A DNA stretch of 64,000 bases from Chlorops oryzae (lineage: Eukaryota > Arthropoda > Insecta > Diptera > Chloropidae). This document shows, piece by piece, positions 46,886-57,819 of this stretch (position 1 is the stretch's first letter; every line of letters starts with the position of its first letter). The DNA lies in the NCBI GenBank assembly GCA_020466095.1, contig CM035806.1, positions 145,571,420 through 145,635,419 on the forward strand, given 5' to 3'. The translations under genes were made by a program, and so were the position numbers. Under the pieces are notes generated by a model. It saw only the letters and a program-made list of their open reading frames with translations. It did not search any database and was not told where the DNA came from.

Positions 46886-48461
46886 AACACCAAAAAAGGG
46901 TTTTTTTCTTCTTCTTTTTTGTTTGTTTTTTTTTTTTTTTTTTTTAGACTCTCTCCATTAATAAGTAAATTAGATTAAGTAATTTATTATATGTATATTT
47001 TAATTTATTCGAAGCCAAAAGTAAGTTTCTCTACGAAAAACTTACTTCAGTTAAGGCGGTATTCGAAGCATAATATTTTATTATCGAAAACTCTCATTAG
47101 CGATTAAATTTTATGCCATAATTTAGAAAAATTGAAAACTCTCAATGTAATCAAAAGTCCCCATAGAGAGAAAGTCTTATTACTGTTTCAGCTTTAAAAA
47201 AAAAAAAAAAAAAAAGAATTCTTTCCTCATAATCAAGTAAAAACAAAACAAAAAATCCAATCAAAAGAAGTTGACTTTGTAGCTCTCTCGTATTTTGAAC
47301 TTTAAGGCGCCTGAAATATGGGTGCGAATTAGAGAAAGTTTGAAAGATATTCATTCGGATACACAACCAACATAAAGAATGAATTCAAGAAAGTCAATTC
47401 ATGACCCAATTGGGACTGGTTCAAAACAGGAATGTCCACACGCATGCATACATAAATATAAGTGTAGAAAATGTGTTAAGTGGCGACATTAAAGAAGTAT
47501 GTATGTATGTAGAAAGAGCTCCCTTCAGGCCATGAAGGAAATACAACAACAAGAAGAAAATAAAAAAAAAAATTAGCTTTACTACAGTTGGTCAGTTATG
47601 GTCGACAATTACTTCAGCATCTCAAAATATTACTTAGTTTCGAATTGGAACGAAATGCAGAATCAATTAATAAATATCAATGTTAATTTTCCAAGTGTTC
47701 CAAGTGTCCTGCAGTAAAGTGTTGGGCGAACATGAAAAAATTTTGAATTGTGCCGGTTTAGTGATTAGTGTGCGATATATAGGCTGGCTGAGTATTGAAT
47801 TGACCGTTTCAATAGTAGCCACTTCATGTCATATTTATGGACAAAACATTATTATACATTATACATATCGCACCCTTGCTACTAAATCGGCACAATTCAA
47901 AATTTCACATTTCTCGAAAATCATTCAATCTCTCTTGAAACTAAGGAGAAATAATATTTTTTCTAATTTTATATTACTCTTAATCGAATGCTGCATCAGT
48001 CAATACAAGCGTTAATTTTGTAGGTGTTGGGCTTCTTATAGAAAAATGCAATCGAACATAAAAAAATTGATTAAAAAAATTTTGAGTTGTGCCGATTTAT
48101 TAGCAAGGGTGCGATATATCGATAAGATGAAACAAAGTGCCAAATTACCTGTCTACCATCATGTTAACGGAGCACAGATCGCAACAAAAGCTCTCCTAAA
48201 TAAAGAATGCCTTCTTTTCCGTTTTTGTTGTTGTTGTTGTTGTTGTTTGTTGTTTGTTTGTTTGTTTTTTAAAGAGACTTCATAAGCATGAAAAGAATCA
48301 AAGAAAAAGAATTAGGGAAAGTCGAAGTGACGAATCAAGTTTTGGAATTGTATCTTATAGCAAAAGCTTCGATGTCTGCATTTGGAAAACGAGCCGAAGC
48401 AGTTACGATCAAGACTTCATCACTTCTGGACGTAGAATTGAAATACGTTAAACGGTCAGCA
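46886..48461. other. Intergenic DNA with an inverted repeat
   Basis: Poly(T)/poly(A) tracts lie at 46927-46946 and 47196-47214. A sequence beginning TTTTGAATTGTGCCG occurs three times: 47740-47782 (+), 47862-47907 (-) and 48081-48120 (+). The first two form hairpin arms. A (TTG)n tract lies at 48224-48247. The frame from 48288 is open into the next gene but lacks protein-like character. Confidence 0.5.
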
Positions 48462-49331
48462 ATGAAAATTCCCATAATTGCATTATGTTGCCTTATTGGT
48501 GAGTGGAATGGAATGGAATGGAAGGAATGGAATGGAATGGAATGGAATAGATAGAATATGATTATTATTATTATTAATTTTTTTTTTTTTCTTTTTGTAT
48601 TTACAGCAACGTTACTAGTAATAACTCCTGCCGTCGATGCTAAGCGTAAAAAGAATAAATCCTCTTCGTCCTACTCTCCGGCGGCTAAATCCAAAACAAA
48701 AACAAAATGGTCAACTACAATGGACAGTTCGCCCGATGGAGCAAATCCAATGGTTGCAACTGAGGAACATGGATATTATGTGAAGCGAACATTCGTCGCA
48801 CCGGATGGAACTGTTCGCACCAATATCAGTAAGAATAGTACGTCCAAGAGTGTTCCTTATTTAGCAATTCCGATCGCCTGGTTCCCTTGTCCAGAGGGAC
48901 TTGCCTGCCGTAATGGCGTTTCGGCCATTTCGAATGCTGGCGTTAACGCTTTGAGCGAAGGTTTTCTATGCGATGACGATTGTACCGAACCCTATGAACC
49001 CATATGCGGAAGAACACCCACCGAGATTGCTGTTTTTTACAACAAATGCAAACTTAATGTTGCTAAATGCCGTACACACGGATATTGGATCGATTTCCCG
49101 ATTGACGAGTGTCGTAAGGAATATCCAAAGGAATTGGAATATACGGATAGCAAATTTAAGACGTCTCCATGCTTCAAATCGAAGGCAACTGAAAATACTG
49201 AAGCTACCCAGCAGGCACTGGCAAACATTCCCTCGTCATCGGAAGCTTCCCCAGCTATAGATTTGAAGGAGCAAAATCCGGAAACCATCATACAAATTAA
49301 TAAAAGTCAACGAAACGTCAACATAAATTAA
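48462..49331 (+). CDS. Secreted Kazal-like cysteine-rich protein
   Basis: Exons 48462-48498 and 48607-49331 give 253 aa. A 37-nt first exon and the start of exon 2 together encode the signal peptide (MKIPIIALCCLI plus ATLLVITPAVDA). A lysine/serine-rich N-terminus (KRKKNKSSSS) follows, then a region with one short-spaced cysteine pair (WFPCPEGLAC) and a Kazal-like array: CDDDCTEPYEPICGR, YNKCKLNVAKC, DEC. Kazal domains usually inhibit serine proteases, but many insect versions are non-inhibitory. The tail is Gln/Asn/Ser-rich. The upstream frame is open from 48288, but ATG 48462 immediately precedes the hydrophobic core and is preferred. A TGGAA microsatellite fills the short intron. Confidence 0.75.
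48502..48548. repeat. (GGAAT)n pentanucleotide microsatellite in an intron
   Basis: About nine copies of GGAAT, one interrupted, begin directly after the donor GTGAGT of the Kazal-like gene. Confidence 0.85.
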
Positions 49332-52212
49332 TATGGATAAATGGATAAATAAAAAAAAAAAAAAAATTAAATTAAATAAAAGACTATAAATTATATTATA
49401 TATTATAATATAACAAAAAATTACCGCGCTTATTTTTTTCATAAATGTATGTACATTTCAAAATCCATCCTGTAGCTACTCAAAACTATATACATACATA
49501 CATATAGTATAACTCGGCTATCGCAATTTTTTTCCAGTCCAAAGACGCGATAATTCGTGTTCATAAAAGTTTGGACGAAAGAAAAAAAAATTAAGATTTA
49601 ATCAGCTAAATTTGTTTGCCCTATCATCGACAGGAATTAGCATGGGTTTTTTTTTTTGTCGCATATTGGATTAGTAGGTATAATCAGCTAATGCACGCGA
49701 AATAGTAATCAAAGTAAGGCAAAATAAATAAGTATTTTTTTCTGTTTAATAAAAAAAAATCGTTGTATTTCGTAAAGATGAACGTAAGGCCTTAGGATTA
49801 TGTTATGGAAAAAACTTCCTTATTCCACGCAAGGTTTTAAAAATGTTGCATTTTATAACTGAGCAAAGCGAGCGATCCCGTTGCGGTGCCTATAATGGGA
49901 TATTATTTTTAATTTTCATATAAGGCAACCTCAACATTTTCATTAAATTATGCTTTATATATACGTATATTCAAACAACGATATCATGTTAATTCCCGCA
50001 AGGGGAACCATTATGGTTTACGGGCTTGGCAAACCCGCGGACCCTAGCTAACAGTTGAACAGTACTGAAAATTGGGTATGGAATCTAACTGGCACTGGCT
50101 TTAAGGTCACGAAAGATTGACTAAACGACCTTGTTAACTTAACACAGCGGGGATCAGGAGCCCCACGGTCTGAAAACCATGGCCGGACCTTTGGGAGGCC
50201 CCCTTATGGGAGTCTGGCTGGAGCAGTGGTACTTGATGAGTTGGTAATGGCACCGAAACTTCACCAATGATTTTGACACTTGTAACACTTAAAGTCGAAT
50301 GATGCCCCCCCCCATGGCATACTGACTTCAAACATCTAATATATACCTACCTATATCTTGTCAATTTCAATTAGTGCTTTCACTAACAGGACGTGGAACA
50401 GGACGAGCTTTGAAATTGGGACTGTTCTGACTTTAAGAGCTCGCCTTAAGCTCTTAAGCCCACTCCAAACTCAATGGAATTTATTGAATTCTTGCCTTTC
50501 CGGAATAGCATGCTACTTTTTTTAAGCCAAATGCAACTGATTGAAATCAAAATTTAGTTTCAAAGCTACTCATTAGTCCTCTCAGATCAATATCAATGCA
50601 TCCCGCATTCGTCTTCGAACAAGAAGTTTGGGTCCCGCTCTCTAGATCGATGATGAAAAATGATTCGATTCCGATTTAAAAAAAAAAAAAAAAAAAGACA
50701 CCCTTTTAAAGACACATCACATCCGTTATCATCTTATAAAGCCCTATTATAAATTAATATAGCACGAGCATTTTTCCCTATAAATTTTTCTCCGTCGAAA
50801 AAAACGCATCAATAAAAGAAGGAATGTGATGAACGAACTTTGCTTACAAATATTTGAAATTCTTGCTTCCTTTATATTCCCTTTCAAAGGTGTTTTATTT
50901 AATTTTTTTTTTTTTTTTTGATTCATGTATGCATGCATCTCGACACAAGATGAAAATTTTCTTAAACCTCTCTCGAAGACAACATCTGTATTAATGAAGG
51001 CCCTGCGAGACGAATCGCTCAACTTTAATCAGACTTTTGCCTTAGATAGTCGAATAGAATACTGTTTATTCAGCTTTATTTGTATATTATATATTTGTAT
51101 AACGATGTATTAAGGCGATAAGGCAAAGAAATTTGTTATCATTAATTCCAAATGAACATTCGAGGGATGCCATGGCATGCGTCTCAGACTTTTTGAAAAA
51201 AGAAAAGCACCATTCATAGTGCTCTTTTTATGTTTAAAAAACAGTCCGGCCGGCGCTGTATGCGCGTACATAATTAAAAAACTGAAATTATGTATGTTTT
51301 TCCCCCCAAGTGACACTGTTCAATTTTTGAAATTATCATATTTGGGCTTTAGGTCAATAATTCTATATATTAATTGTTAAAAATTCAATTCTTAATATTT
51401 AGGCAAATATGTACTTATGTTTAATCTTCGATAGGCTTTTTTTCACATCTGACTATATGCAACGTTATCCCTGAATCAAGTAAACTCTCTGAAAGGAATA
51501 CGTATTGAGGCGTTAGATTATTGAGTTGTTTGGAAATAAACATAGCAATGTTGAGGCACTAAATATCCTAAACAGAATGAGATGAGATGTTAAGTAATAA
51601 AATTGAAGAAAAAAAATTGAAGAAAAAAAAGAAATAATTAAAAAAGTTATAAATTTAAACAGTTTTATTGAAGATAACGATGATTATGATGTCGGTAATT
51701 TAATAAAAGCTATAAAATAATTCGGTTCATCCAATGTACCAGTCGTCACAACACTCTCCTCATCAATAAAGGGCACTGAACCGACAAAAAAAAAATACAA
51801 TCGTCTGTCGGCTTAACTGACTAAAACAACCTTACTTCTTCCTACACTTTAGGATTGGTTTTGGGCAGCGTTTTCAATTTCGAAAAGATGAAATAGAGCA
51901 AATCTTAAAAAATACAAATTTTCTTTCATACAAACTGGGTTCAGATAGTTCTAATTTGTCTGATATCGAACAGTTTGAGTGTATTTTGTTTGCATATAAT
52001 ACGCGTCCACATATTTTTATAACATATATACACATATGTATATATATATATATTTATATTTATATATCGATAATTTGTTAACTTAGAGTACCGCTAGAAA
52101 CAAAACGAGAACGTCTACGTTATGACGACAGATGCAAAGGCAGGACACCTTAGATTACGCAAACATAGTAGGAAATCTTAGTTCCTGACAATAAGTGATT
52201 GTTGGCAAACAA
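49332..52212. other. Intergenic DNA
   Basis: Mostly AT-rich. 49995-50325 is GC-richer and unlike its surroundings (CCCGCAAGGGGAACC, CCGGACCTTTGGGAGGCCCC), possibly a decayed retroelement fragment, unassigned. The remainder includes poly(A) at 50678-50695, poly(T) at 50902-50919 and a TATA-repeat at 52025-52070. The GRASP gene's 3' UTR ends somewhere in the last 500 bp. Frames at 50747-51380 show no family resemblance. Confidence 0.45.
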
Positions 52213-53831
52213 TTAAATCGGTTGCTGGTTTGAGGCCTGTTGATCATTCGGATATCCAATTGGTACTGGTGGTAAAATGGATGATGCAGACGACGCAGCT
52301 GATTGATGCGGCTGAATAGGCACGGACGAGGGCGGAGTTGTCATAGTTGTCATCGTTGTTGTCTGCATTTGTGGGTATGATGGTACAGTTTCTGCTGTTG
52401 GATATGACAGCGTCATCGGAGCAGTCATGTATTGTAGATTCGGCTGGGACATTGGAACGTACATAGGCACAAGAGACGTTGGCGGCGGTACACCATATGA
52501 AACTGATGTCTGATGATATTGCTGCTGTTGTGTTTGTGGAATCATTTGTACATGCGTCTCATTGGCATTCGAAATAACATGCGATGGAATTGTAAATTGT
52601 GAGACTGTTGGAACTGGTGGTGCTATCGGCTGCTGTATTGATGTACTAGAAAACGGAATTTGCGGCGCTGGAGGTTGCTCTTGTTGCTGTGCTTGTTGTT
52701 GTTGTTGTTGTTGCTCCTGTCCTTGTAACTCTGGCGGTGATGGTGAATTGGATGCAGTTAATTGTACCTCAGTAGGATTAACGGAATTCAATAGTTCCGG
52801 CGAATCATCCGGACTGAAATATTGTTTGAAAACACTTTGCGTTGGTGCTGAAACATCAGTGTTATTGGGAATTGTAGAAGGCACAATTGAAGGTTGCCTA
52901 AAAGTATTTGTTAAAGGCGGCACATAGGGCAAAGTGGGACTTATAGTAGTAACATTTGTTTGATTTATATTAGTATCACCAACAGCAGGCAATAGAGCAT
53001 TTTCGGTTACCGATCCCTTAACGTCTTTTTTCGGAGCTTCCGCCCGCGTCGGAATGCGATGCAAATATCCATATCCTATGCCACAGCCTAAAGCTCCTTG
53101 ACCTCCCCAGTCGGAATCTGGTTTGATTGTCACCTCACGGCAAGCATCGTCATCTATATTGTAAACGTAAATTTTTAAAGGTTGCTTCTCGTAGGCCTCA
53201 ATCAAAGTGAATAAATCGTCATTCTCATGTCGAACAGCCTCGACACCAATTACATAGTCCGTGTATGCCCGCAGTCCGGCCGTTTCAGCCGGTGAGTTAG
53301 GATGAACCTCCAATATATGCCATATGTTTTCGTTGGCACGATCGAATAAACAAAAACGTATGCTAACACCGATCAAACCTTGCCCACCCCAAGTCGTACT
53401 AGGCGTTAAGGTCACTTCACGTTCCGTATGAGTCTTACTCGAATAGATGGTGCAACGTATCGACTTATTAACGTTTTGCCGAAGCAGCTCTTTCAACATG
53501 TCATTGTCCTGATCAAGACGCGTATCACCAATGGCTACTATAAAGTCAAAGAAAGCGTCTAGACCTGCCTGAAAAAACAAAATAAAAAAAAAACAACGGA
53601 AACATAAGTTCTTTGTTGATGAAACCATATACCCCTAATCAATTTTATAGCCTTATTAAAGGCTATGGATTATTAATCCAATTCTGTAGAACAAAATTTT
53701 TTGCCACTACATATTATAATATATCATGCAGTAAAGGCTCAAATTCGAAATTTACTTACTTGTTGCCCTGGCGAATTATTTTGTACTTTGAGTACGTGGT
53801 AGCCACCGGGGACGCTTTGATTTATACCCAT
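52213..53831 (-). CDS. Grasp65: Golgi reassembly-stacking protein (GRASP55/65)
   Basis: Two exons on the minus strand (53831-53760 and 53568-52213) give 475 aa. GRASPs tether Golgi cisternae and act in unconventional secretion. The N-terminus [20 protein letters not shown] carries the Gly-2 myristoylation site. Two PDZ-like halves form the GRASP domain: [20 protein letters not shown] through [16 protein letters not shown], then [20 protein letters not shown] through [20 protein letters not shown] (about residues 10-210). The remainder is the Ser/Pro/Gln-rich regulatory region with CAG/TTG-encoded glutamine runs. Donor CAA|GTAAGT and acceptor TTTTCAG are canonical. A CGATA cluster lies 180 bp upstream. 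Confidence 0.93.
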
Positions 53832-54011
53832 TTTTACAATTTTTTCTTCAAAACGACACAATTAAATTTAGAAAAACAAAAACTTGATCGCTTTTTCCTT
53901 CCGAAATTGTTAGCGAGACACCAAAATCCTACCAAATCCTGTTGAACTCGTTATTTCTTGCGTGGCACCACGTCTTTATAAATAAAATTCTTTCGATGGT
54001 GAGCCCAGAAT

Positions 54012-54061
54012 GTCGATTTATTTTGATATCGATACTTGTGCCTTCGCTCGTTATCGATATA
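54012..54061. promoter_or_regulatory. Grasp65: CGATA cluster upstream of GRASP
   Basis: GTCGATT, GATATCGATAC and TTATCGATATA lie within 50 bp, about 180-230 bp before the GRASP start codon on the minus strand. It matches the recurring promoter signature. Confidence 0.45.
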
Positions 54062-54127
54062 TAAACCTCTGCATAAGGTACCGCTCACACCTCAACGAAT
54101 ATTTATTATTGCAGAGTCAGACAAAGT

Positions 54128-54270
54128 AACAAATGTTTTGAAATAATTAAGTACGTAGAGAAAGACGTGCGAAGAAAAGAGACGGTTATTTGTTGAATGA
54201 TCTGGAACAATCTGAACTTCTCTTTCAATGTCATGCATTCAAATCGGATGTTTTCAGCATTCTTCACAAG
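54128..54270 (-). repeat. Diverged inverted copy of the 55053-55228 MITE
   Basis: Shares GTAGAGAAAGACGTGCGAAG, then AAGAGACGGTTATTTGTTGA, and the CATGCATTCAAATCGGATG block with the reverse complement of 55053-55228. The terminal repeats are lost. Confidence 0.55.
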
Positions 54271-54410
54271 GATGATAGATTATAAGGTTACGACAATCAG
54301 AAATTAAAATTTGATTCTTCTGGGCATGTACACTGTGACGTATCGTTAAGTTTTCTGATTGGTTGAAATTATTGAAAAATTTTGACAGATGAAATTTTTC
54401 AAGACAAAAC

Positions 54411-54860
54411 CAGTGATGCCAGATTGTGGGTTTTTCCCCATATTGTGGGTTTTTTTCACTCAAATAACGTGACATGGGGAAAAGTATGGGTAATTTTATA
54501 TCGAAATTTATGCACTACATTTAAGGTATATTTACTACTTATGAGAATGAAAATCGTGTTTTCCCTCTTCCAGTACCATGCATAACTCTTTTTGCTGTAT
54601 CTAGTCGCGTGTTCCCTAAGTGTTGTAAAGAAACTTGGTTTTTTTTTAAAGTCATGAATAAGACTGCAATTTTAAGTTACTTTTATTTTTTGTTATTTTC
54701 TTGATACTTTTATTAAAATATTGTGTTTAAATCCAATGTTCAATTTTGAAATCGGTACGCCCATATTTTTCGTGGGTTTTTAGTTTTTGAAAATGGGGAA
54801 AAGTGGGTTTTTTTTCCAATATATGAGGGTTTTTTTTATCGATAAAATCTGGCATCACTG
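54411..54860. mobile_element. 450-bp hAT-type MITE (CAGTGATGCCAGAT ends)
   Basis: Terminal inverted repeats CAGTGATGCCAGATT...AATCTGGCATCACTG are flanked by GACAAAAC (left) and GACAATAC (right), a 7/8-matching 8-bp duplication typical of hAT. The interior has GGGTTTTTCCCCATA subrepeats near both ends and no transposase. Confidence 0.75.
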
Positions 54861-54888
54861 GACAATACATTTAAATGTTCTACATTAC

Positions 54889-55045
54889 GCTATTTACACG
54901 TTAAGACATTTCGATAATGAAACAAATTTTCGTTGGCAAGGGAGGCAGGGGGAAGAGAGAAAACCGCTACCATACCACATCCCCGTGCGTCCCTAGCCAA
55001 CAAAAAGTGTGTTTCGTTATCGAAATGTCTTAACGTGTAAATGGC
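54889..55045. mobile_element. MITE with ATTTACACGTTAAGACATTT terminal repeats
   Basis: About 28 bp at the left (ATTTACACGTTAAGACATTT then CGATAA) is repeated in inverse at the right (ending AAATGTCTTAACGTGTAAAT). The terminal GGCC/GGCT-ATTTACACG resembles the GCCCGTTTACAC ends of the repeats at 37288 and 57541. Confidence 0.65.
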
Positions 55046-55052
55046 CTCCATA

Positions 55053-55228
55053 CTCGCCGGTCACACTTATGAAACATGTTTCGAAAACATCCCATTTGAA
55101 TGCATGAGAAAGAAAGAGAAACAAAGACTGTTTCGGGACATTCAACAAACAACCGTCTCTTTACTTCGCACGTCATTCTCTACTTACAAATTGTTTCAAA
55201 ATATGTTTTCATACGTGTGACCGGCGAG
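55053..55228. mobile_element. MITE with CTCGCCGGTCACAC terminal repeats
   Basis: Ends CTCGCCGGTCACAC...GTGTGACCGGCGAG are perfectly complementary and flanked by ATA on both sides (possible 3-bp duplication). Related copies are at 33708-33850 and 54128-54270. Confidence 0.7.
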
Positions 55229-55382
55229 ATACAATATGATTTAAATTAAAGAATTTATGTGCTTACAGCGTTGCCACTGACTTTCGAAAAACATACTACC
55301 AATTTAAAACTTTCACAAAACCTGGTTTATATATACTTACATCGTCCTTAAAATAAGATATTCTTGTAAAATTACCAATTAA

Positions 55383-55805
55383 CAAAAAAGTCGCGGGAAT
55401 GAAGCGCTAAAATTGAAACACCTGCAAGATTTATTAGGAGAGCGAAAAAGAAAACAAGAACGATCCGAAAAAAACCTCAAAAGTGACAGCTCATTGCAAG
55501 CGATAGATAGCTTGCGATACCGCATAGACTCCCAACTTAACTACAAAAATTTAACCATATGACTTCGTATTTCGTTCATAGCTTATCGAAAAATTGTTAA
55601 CCACTACAACTTTTCTAGTTTTTTTTTCAGTGTGCAACAGAATATTTGTTCATTAACCAATTTAGTTCAATCAAATAAAGTTTTAGAAGGACAAGGATCC
55701 AAAAGTCTTGTTGAAGCAAATCAAAGAAATTAAAGAACGAAGCTAGCCAACAAGCAAGTGGAACAAGAAAACATTTCTTATGACGAAATGTTTAAATTTA
55801 TCAAG
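55383..55805 (+). pseudogene. Decayed coiled-coil protein fragment
   Basis: 59 open codons (55383-55559) read as a charged coiled coil (ALKLKHLQDLLGERKRKQER, then SSLQAIDSLRYRIDSQLNYK) but lack an ATG and end at TGA. After a good polypyrimidine-CAG at 55630 a second protein-like stretch follows (NICSLTNLVQSNKVLEGQG), is broken by TAA at 55731 and resumes as LANKQVEQENISYDEMFKFI before a GT. The segment between reads better in another frame (LKQIKEIKER). Composition says ex-coding, while stops and frame changes say relic. I cannot name the parent. A functional gene with exons I have mis-joined is the alternative. Confidence 0.3.
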
Positions 55806-56083
55806 GTTGGTAGTTTATAATAGGAAGTTTTTATATCATCTGCTCAAATAAATAATAATTTTTATCAACGTTATAAACGTTACTCTCATGAATAGTCGAT
55901 TCCATAAAAATCTAGCAGAAATTCATTCAAGACAGCTTTATATTTTGTTATGAGTATGCATAAATTAAAAATATGTTACAAAAAGTTGCGAATTTAAAGA
56001 GTTTGACTTATTCTTTCTTAGAACAGAAATTCCCATTAAATGGTTAGCTTGTACAGGGATTTCGTTATAAGTTCAAGAAAGCA

Positions 56084-56530
56084 TTATTTCATAGCAGCAG
56101 CCACCTGATACTGTTGCTGTAATTTTTGCACTGTTTCACGATGCTTTCCCATATCTTTTTCATAGTTATCCAGCGTATCATTGGAACTTTTCAGCTCCTT
56201 AGATATATACTCAATGCGTTTCCCAACATTTTGACGTGAATCTTCCAAGCCTTGCTTAACAAGCACTGGTCCGTAAAGCTTATAAACCTTATTCTCTGGA
56301 CCGAGCAAATTTAACTCATCCAGAACACATTTGTTTTCGTTCAATTGGCTCTCCAATATCGTTCGTTGTTTCACCAATTTGAAACATGCTGTAAGAGGTT
56401 ATATTGCTTTATAAGCAGAAGCAATTATTGGATCAAACAAACGGGGAATTATCTTACTTTTCTGTAAATTCTGATGGGCTTCCAATTCGGACTGAAGTTT
56501 TTTGAGTAGAGCAGCGCTATTTTTATCCAT
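56084..56530 (-). CDS. Prefoldin subunit 6
   Basis: Two exons on the minus strand (56530-56458 and 56388-56084) give 125 aa, close to the usual 125-129. Prefoldin is the hexameric jellyfish-shaped co-chaperone that hands nascent actin and tubulin to the TRiC chaperonin; subunit 6 is a beta-type subunit. Two coiled-coil helices flank the beta-hairpin core NLLGPENKVYKLYGPVLVKQ, the family's signature region. The start MDKNSAALLKKLQSELE and join QK|T are in frame, and the TTACAG acceptor is canonical. A dense CGATA cluster lies only 85 bp upstream. The short basic-acidic tail is normal. Confidence 0.92.
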
Positions 56531-56614
56531 TTTGGTAATTTTTGTTATGAATGCTTCAAATTTTCTTTAAAATCCCTCAAATGATGTTGAATGCCTGAAT
56601 TAGAGGGGAAAAAC

Positions 56615-56691
56615 TGTCGATGACACTATCGGGACTATCGATGGCTTATCAATATCGACAGTCCTCCAACAGTATCGATAGCTTCCGATAG
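56615..56691. promoter_or_regulatory. CGATA cluster upstream of prefoldin 6
   Basis: At least six GTCGAT, ATCGAT or CGATAG motifs occur in 77 bp, including AGTATCGATAGC, directly upstream of the prefoldin 6 leader. It is the densest of these clusters and the closest to a start codon after that of the NUDT9-like gene. Confidence 0.55.
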
Positions 56692-56704
56692 TTTTTGTAA
56701 CTAA

Positions 56705-57203
56705 ACTAAGTCGCCGTTCATATTAAGCGACAAATCATTGGCGACTAATCAGCAAAGAATATATGCGTATTAATGTATTTCAATACCGTATCGATACGCG
56801 TATTCGCTCAGTCAAACGTAAATGGTCGAATAGAGATTTATACTTGATTTTGTTGTATGCATATAGCAGCTCTCTCGCTTTTACTTATATGATGTAGATG
56901 TAGAGCTGCGCTCGAGCTCTCGATGCTTTAAAACAACTTTGGGATTCATATCTAATGCAAGATACACATGGGCATACATTTGTGCAAACATGTATAGCAT
57001 ACAAGTATGGTATCGAAAAGCCGATGCGTATGTGTATCTTGCATTTGATTAGCGTACGCGGCATGTGAGCAAGGATTGATGAGAGAGAGAGAGAGAGAGA
57101 GAGGTTTGTTATTACAGTATTATAGTCTATAATGCGCGGCATGTCAAACATCAGTGTGCGAGCGAACAGCTAATCGAAAAGTTCGTGCTTACGATGTCGC
57201 GTG
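56705..57203. other. Intergenic DNA with repeat fragment and (GA)n
   Basis: 56709-56744 matches 33616-33652. A (GA)n tract lies at 57081-57102. 57135-57148 (GGCATGTCAAACATC) is echoed at 57505-57516, bracketing the MADF relic. Confidence 0.5.
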
Positions 57204-57426
57204 AGCTTGTTGCAATGTATTAATATTTTTCATGATATCAATCGTTGCTTCGGGTTCCACTTCTTTAAATTTATCAAGAAGTTTTTCGTATCATTTTTGT
57301 TTAATGACTCTTTTATGGTATAAATCGGTTTTTATCTGCCAAAATTCAGGCAGTCTTTCATATATTTCAAAGAAATCCTTAAAAATGAGCGTTTCATCCA
57401 CACCATGTTCGCTCTTTAAGTACAAA
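57204..57426 (-). pseudogene. MADF (Myb/SANT-like) domain relic with in-frame stop
   Basis: The minus-strand frame reads FEIYERLPEFWQIKTDLYHK followed by RVIKQK, then TGA (57293-57291), then YEKLLDKFKEVEPEATIDIM and KNINTL. This is the N-terminal half of a MADF DNA-binding domain with its LPxFW and Y-x-x-R spacing. MADF proteins are numerous in insects, and MADF genes also accompany PIF/Harbinger transposases. The stop and truncation mark it as dead. Its setting among MITEs suggests transposon origin, though a host-gene fragment cannot be excluded. Confidence 0.6.
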
Positions 57427-57540
57427 AATATAAATTAAAAATGCACTGCGTTTGACAGCAGAGCGATTACGCCAGCATTTTGGTTTGATGGCAAACACAA
57501 AATATCAAAACCGGGCATGTCAAACCACAAACTACGATAT

Positions 57541-57815
57541 TGCGGCCGTTTACACATACTGTCAACATATTTAACAAAACGCAGTTTGTTGGAGAGAGGA
57601 GAGCGGGGAGAGGAATTCCCGCTCTTCTCTATCCGACAAACGTCGATTTACGCCCGTTTACACGTACGTCAACATCGTTCAACAAATCGGTGTTTGTTGG
57701 TGAGAGGAGAGCGGGCACTACGTGTATGTCGTCGTTCATATTATGCGACAAGACAACCACCGTGTTGCTCGCTTGTCTTGTCGCATAATATGAACGATGA
57801 CTAAACGGCCGAATA
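57541..57815. repeat. GGCCGTTTACACATAC repeat, two units plus a hairpin
   Basis: Two related units (57541-57645 and 57652-57715) each run from GCC(C)GTTTACAC through TTCAACAAA to GAGAGGAGAGCGGG. They are followed by a hairpin at 57728-57801 whose 27-bp arms (GTCGTCGTTCATATTATGCG...) pair almost perfectly across about 20 bp. The block closes with ACTAAACGGCC, the inverse of its start. Confidence 0.65.
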
Positions 57816-57819
57816 AAAT

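Noticed and set aside
48288..48461. N-terminal extension of the Kazal-like frame
   Set aside because: It would bury the signal peptide 58 residues inside the protein.
52562..52927. 121-aa plus-strand poly-Cys frame
   Set aside because: Antisense shadow of the glutamine-rich tail of GRASP.
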